Shown here: positions 6,509 to 9,142 of the stretch, in pieces
Position numbering within the stretch: the stretch's first letter is position 1
Layout of the letters: every line of letters starts with the position of its first letter
DNA from: Dethiosulfatibacter sp.
GTDB taxonomy: Bacteria; Bacillota_A; Clostridia; Tissierellales; Dethiosulfatibacteraceae
Direction: 5' to 3'
DNA length: 9,142 nt
NCBI GenBank assembly: GCA_019084435.1
Contig: JAHRFV010000112.1
Location: 1 to 9,142, forward strand
The notes under the pieces: model-generated
What the model was told of the DNA's origin: nothing
Database searches by the model: none
The model's input: the letters and a program-made list of their open reading frames with translations, nothing else
Position numbers and translations under genes: made by a program

Positions 6509-7273
6509 CTAGTTGATATTGAGAAAGCTACTGATTACCAATTTGAACGTTAGGAAATCATCAATGTAGGAATAATGCCCTGCTCCTTTGATGACGACCA
6601 ATCCGCTGTCACTGATTTCTTGTTCCATGATCTTGCCGTCAGAAAGTGGTGTGGCATCGTCATTTTCTCCCCAGATCAGTAGTGTTGGCGCTTTGATTTC
6701 TTTTAGATGAGGTCTCAGATTATCATTGATTACCTTCACCATCGTCTGCCTCATGACACCGTCTGACTGTCGATAGTCTTCTGATCCATGTTTTTTATAG
6801 AATCGTTCAAGGGCCTGACTCTTATCTTTTCCTGAGTAGCATATCAGATAAAGCTTCTTCAAAGCTTTGAAGCTATATACTTTTAGGTTATATTTAAGGC
6901 TTCTAATGGGAACAATTCCCGCGCTATCTATCAATATAAGCTTGTGAACCATGTTTGGATATTGGCTCGATAGAATAATTGAAATTCTACCGCCGTGTGA
7001 GTGTCCAATCAAAACAACTTCATTTAATTCCAAAGTGTCTATGAACTGCTTAATCACATCTGCATAATCATATGAGTCATATGGTTCTTGTGGTTTTGAG
7101 CTGTCTCCAAAACCGGGTAGATCTACTGCCGTAACCCTGAAATGGTGCTTAAGCAGATTGAATATGGGCATTACGGTTTGGATATTGCAGCCCCAACCAT
7201 GCAGAATCAGGACATCTTGACCATGCCCTTCCTGAATATAGTTTATTTTTAGATTTTGAACTTCTATTACCAT
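6509..7273 (-). CDS. Alpha/beta-fold hydrolase
   Basis: A 254-residue cytoplasmic-looking alpha/beta hydrolase without a signal peptide. Visible features are the oxyanion strand ILHGWG (23-28), DLPGFGDSSKP (51-61), the nucleophile elbow GHSHGG with Ser92, the acid in WGENDDATP (Asp205 most likely) and the catalytic His233 in GAGHYSY, so the triad is complete. The cap region (about 122-190) is Lys- and Tyr-rich. Substrate cannot be read from sequence; relatives include esterases, MenH-like and prolyl-iminopeptidase-like enzymes. I chose ATG 7273-7271 because GGAG lies 5 nt upstream and the protein starts right at the first strand; an in-frame ATG at 7324 would run through the promoter. It is the first gene of the ligase cluster. 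Firmicutes often have a carboxylesterase near rnr-smpB, which may be a parallel but not proven orthology. Confidence 0.85.
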   Translation of the reverse strand: MVIEVQNLKINYIQEGHGQDVLILHGWGCNIQTVMPIFNLLKHHFRVTAVDLPGFGDSSKPQEPYDSYDYADVIKQFIDTLELNEVVLIGHSHGGRISIILSSQYPNMVHKLILIDSAGIVPIRSLKYNLKVYSFKALKKLYLICYSGKDKSQALERFYKKHGSEDYRQSDGVMRQTMVKVINDNLRPHLKEIKAPTLLIWGENDDATPLSDGKIMEQEISDSGLVVIKGAGHYSYIDDFLTFKLVISSFLNIN

Positions 7274-7299
7274 ATAAGCTCCATCAAGAGGGTTCTGAT

Positions 7300-7335
7300 T
7301 ACATTGATTATAACAGATAAGCATTTATTTTTAAA
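7300..7335 (-). promoter_or_regulatory. Promoter of the hydrolase-Mur ligase-ddl-rnr-cvfB cluster
   Basis: On the minus strand TATAAT (7312-7307) is preceded by TGT, forming an extended -10, and TTTAAA (7335-7330) lies 17 bp upstream as a 4-of-6 match to the -35 consensus. It sits just after the hppA terminator and about 34 nt upstream of the hydrolase start. The predicted start of transcription is near 7300. No other convincing promoter is visible in the short gaps down to cvfB. Confidence 0.7.
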
Positions 7336-7337
7336 GT

Positions 7338-7360
7338 AAAAAAGCCCCATCAAAGGGGCT
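7338..7360 (-). terminator. Intrinsic terminator of hppA
   Basis: On the minus strand AGCCCC (7360-7355), loop TTTGAT, GGGGCT (7348-7343) forms a 6-bp GC-rich stem followed by a run of five T (7342-7338). It begins 11 bp after the hppA stop codon and separates hppA from the downstream cluster. Confidence 0.92.
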
Positions 7361-7371
7361 CTCAGTATAGT

Positions 7372-9142
7372 CTATTTTATTAGAATTCCACCAATGTCCG
7401 CAATCAACGGTCCAAATACCAAAGCGACAATGGTCATCAGTTTTATCAATATATTGATTGATGGTCCAGATGTATCTTTGAACGGATCACCTACTGTGTC
7501 TCCGACAACTGCAGCTTTATGTGCATCGCTTCCTTTTCCGCCATACTCTCCGCCTTCAATGTATTTTTTGGCGTTATCCCATGCACCACCTGCATTTGCC
7601 ATGAAGATTGCCATCAATACGCCTGTCACTAGAGCTCCTGCCAGCAGACCACCAAGGGCTTCCTTGCCTAACAATATTCCAATAGCAACCGGTACTATAA
7701 CTGCCAGCAATCCTGGAATCACCATTTCTTTTAACGCTGCTGTTGTGCTGATGTCAACACATTTTTTGTAATCAGGTATTGCTGTACCTTCCATGATGCC
7801 AGGTATTTCCCTGAATTGTCTTCTTACCTCTTCTATCATTTCAAAGGCTGCTTTGCCTACCGCTTTCATTGTAATGGCTGAAAACAAAAATGGTAGCATT
7901 CCACCTATGAATAATCCGGCTATGACTGTTGGCTGTGTCAAGTTTATAACTGAAAGATCAACCACCTGAGTATACGAGGCAAACAGTGCCAGTGCTGTCA
8001 AAGCCGCTGAGCCTATAGCAAATCCCTTACCTATCGCTGCTGTCGTGTTTCCGACTGCGTCAAGCTTATCAGTAATTGCTCTGACCTCTTTTGGCAGATG
8101 ACACATTTCTGCAATACCGCCTGCATTGTCAGCTATCGGCCCATAAGCATCAACAGCTATCGTCATACCTGCTGTTGAAAGCATACCTACAGCTGCAAGT
8201 GCTATACCGTACAGACCCTTAGCTGCATCTGCGGAGCCACCTGATACGTAAAATGCCACTAATATACCTGCAGCTAGCACTACCATCGGCAGGGCTGTAG
8301 ATGCCATACCCACAGATAGACCGCTTATGATGTTGGTCGCAGGTCCTGTATTGGACTGGTCAGCGATTTCTCTAACTGGTTTGTATTCAGTTGATGTATA
8401 ATATTCTGTAATTTTTGCGATAATAATTCCTATAAAAAGCCCTGTTACTATGGCTGCAAATGGCTGCATTGAATCTAAAATAAATCTGCTCAATAAAAAC
8501 GACATGACGATTATAATAAGCGCACTTACATTAGTTCCCATATCCAAGGATTTCTGTGGATTGGTGCCTTCTTTTCCCCTTACGAAGAAAGTTCCTATAA
8601 TTGATGCCACAATACCGACAGATGCTAACATGAGAGGAAACAAAGCACCCTTATCCCCATAGGCTATCAAACCAAGCGTAATGGCTGATATGATAGATCC
8701 CACATAGGATTCGAACAGGTCAGCACCCATTCCAGCTACGTCTCCAACGTTATCTCCTACGTTGTCAGCGATTACCGCTGGATTTCTCGGATCATCCTCA
8801 GGTATACCCGCTTCTATCTTTCCAACAAGATCAGCGCCTACGTCTGCGGCTTTGGTGTATATACCACCACCAACACGACCGAACAAGGCTATAGAAGATG
8901 CACCAAGTGCGAAGCCTGTGATGACTGCAGGGTCTCCGAATATCATGTATAAAGAGCCTACTCCCAGCAATCCAAGACCAACAACTGCCATCCCCATTAC
9001 CGCGCCACCTGAAAAAGCAACAGACAGGGCTTTATTCATCCCAAATTCCATTGCAGCGTTGGTAGTTCTGACATTAGCCTGTGTAGCCACTCTCATTCCA
9101 AAGAAACCGGCTAAAGCTGAGAACAATGCGCCTATCAAGAAA
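7372..9142 (-). CDS. hppA: Membrane-bound K+-dependent-type ion-translocating pyrophosphatase, N-terminus missing
   Basis: The integral membrane enzyme hydrolyses pyrophosphate and pumps H+ or Na+ across the membrane. The 589 visible codons are open to the right edge; the sequence starts within the early [12 protein letters not shown] helix, so I estimate about 70-80 residues are missing. Numbered from the Leu codon at 9138 (TTG), key sites are DVGADLVGK (99-107), [19 protein letters not shown] (115-133), [10 protein letters not shown] (336-345) and [15 protein letters not shown] (546-560). [10 protein letters not shown] (363-372) has Ala where K+-independent enzymes have Lys, so K+ dependence is expected. 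The acidic residue in [10 protein letters not shown] (Glu143) is where the Na+-pumping Thermotoga enzyme has its coupling Glu; this leaves Na+ pumping possible but does not exclude H+. The TTG at 9138 is internal, not a start. A terminator follows the stop. Confidence 0.95.
   Translation of the reverse strand, partial: FLIGALFSALAGFFGMRVATQANVRTTNAAMEFGMNKALSVAFSGGAVMGMAVVGLGLLGVGSLYMIFGDPAVITGFALGASSIALFGRVGGGIYTKAADVGADLVGKIEAGIPEDDPRNPAVIADNVGDNVGDVAGMGADLFESYVGSIISAITLGLIAYGDKGALFPLMLASVGIVASIIGTFFVRGKEGTNPQKSLDMGTNVSALIIIVMSFLLSRFILDSMQPFAAIVTGLFIGIIIAKITEYYTSTEYKPVREIADQSNTGPATNIISGLSVGMASTALPMVVLAAGILVAFYVSGGSADAAKGLYGIALAAVGMLSTAGMTIAVDAYGPIADNAGGIAEMCHLPKEVRAITDKLDAVGNTTAAIGKGFAIGSAALTALALFASYTQVVDLSVINLTQPTVIAGLFIGGMLPFLFSAITMKAVGKAAFEMIEEVRRQFREIPGIMEGTAIPDYKKCVDISTTAALKEMVIPGLLAVIVPVAIGILLGKEALGGLLAGALVTGVLMAIFMANAGGAWDNAKKYIEGGEYGGKGSDAHKAAVVGDTVGDPFKDTSGPSINILIKLMTIVALVFGPLIADIGGILIK

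Noticed and set aside
7274..7324. Longer start for the hydrolase at ATG 7324
   Set aside because: The extra 17 codons would cover the extended -10 promoter, the segment is not like the family's N-terminus, and ATG 7273 has a well-placed GGAG.
9136..9138. TTG at 9138 as the hppA start
   Set aside because: The reading frame continues with Phe upstream to the window edge, and the sequence at this point already matches an internal helix of the family; the gene is simply cut by the window.

Overview
The window is AT-rich and carries clostridial-type (low-GC Firmicutes) gene content. Every real protein gene lies on the minus strand. The organism call rests on three things: the Firmicutes-type order rnr ... 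smpB-ssrA, a CvfB/YitL-family S1 protein, and a K+-dependent-type membrane pyrophosphatase. I cannot name a genus from sequence alone.

Read in the direction of transcription (high to low coordinate), the window starts inside hppA, the membrane-bound ion-pumping pyrophosphatase, whose N-terminus lies off the right edge. hppA ends with a clear intrinsic terminator (7338-7360). A new promoter (about 7307-7335) then opens a tightly packed cluster: an alpha/beta hydrolase; a membrane-anchored MurF-like Mur ligase in which transmembrane helices replace the usual UDP-MurNAc-binding domain; ddl (D-Ala-D-Ala ligase); rnr (RNase R); and cvfB (S1-domain RNA-binding protein, overlapping rnr by 8 bp). The gaps are 14, 31 and 21 bp and then the overlap, with no terminator visible, so one operon is likely. 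Its first half looks like a cell-wall dipeptide module and its second half is RNA decay and translation.

A second, perfect-consensus promoter (674-702) sits between cvfB and smpB. It drives smpB and, with no gap at all, the tmRNA gene ssrA: the smpB stop codon directly abuts the 5' GGGGG of the tmRNA. RNase R, SmpB and tmRNA cooperate in ribosome rescue and decay of non-stop mRNA, so their clustering makes functional sense.

The left end is the structurally odd part. Only about the first 90 nt of tmRNA is present after smpB. The sequence then folds back on itself: positions 1-84 and 102-185 form an 84-bp near-perfect inverted repeat (two mismatches) around a 17-nt loop that contains the tmRNA resume codon and the first tag codons. 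Both arms read as the 5' end of the same tmRNA. The most economical explanation is a fold-back chimera or assembly artefact at a contig end; a real inverted duplication that breaks ssrA is the alternative. The tRNA-like 3' half of the tmRNA is not in the window.

The most biologically interesting item is the membrane-anchored MurF-like ligase between a hydrolase and ddl. I found no CRISPR array, insertion sequence, tRNA or rRNA, and no stretch over 300 bp without a gene.
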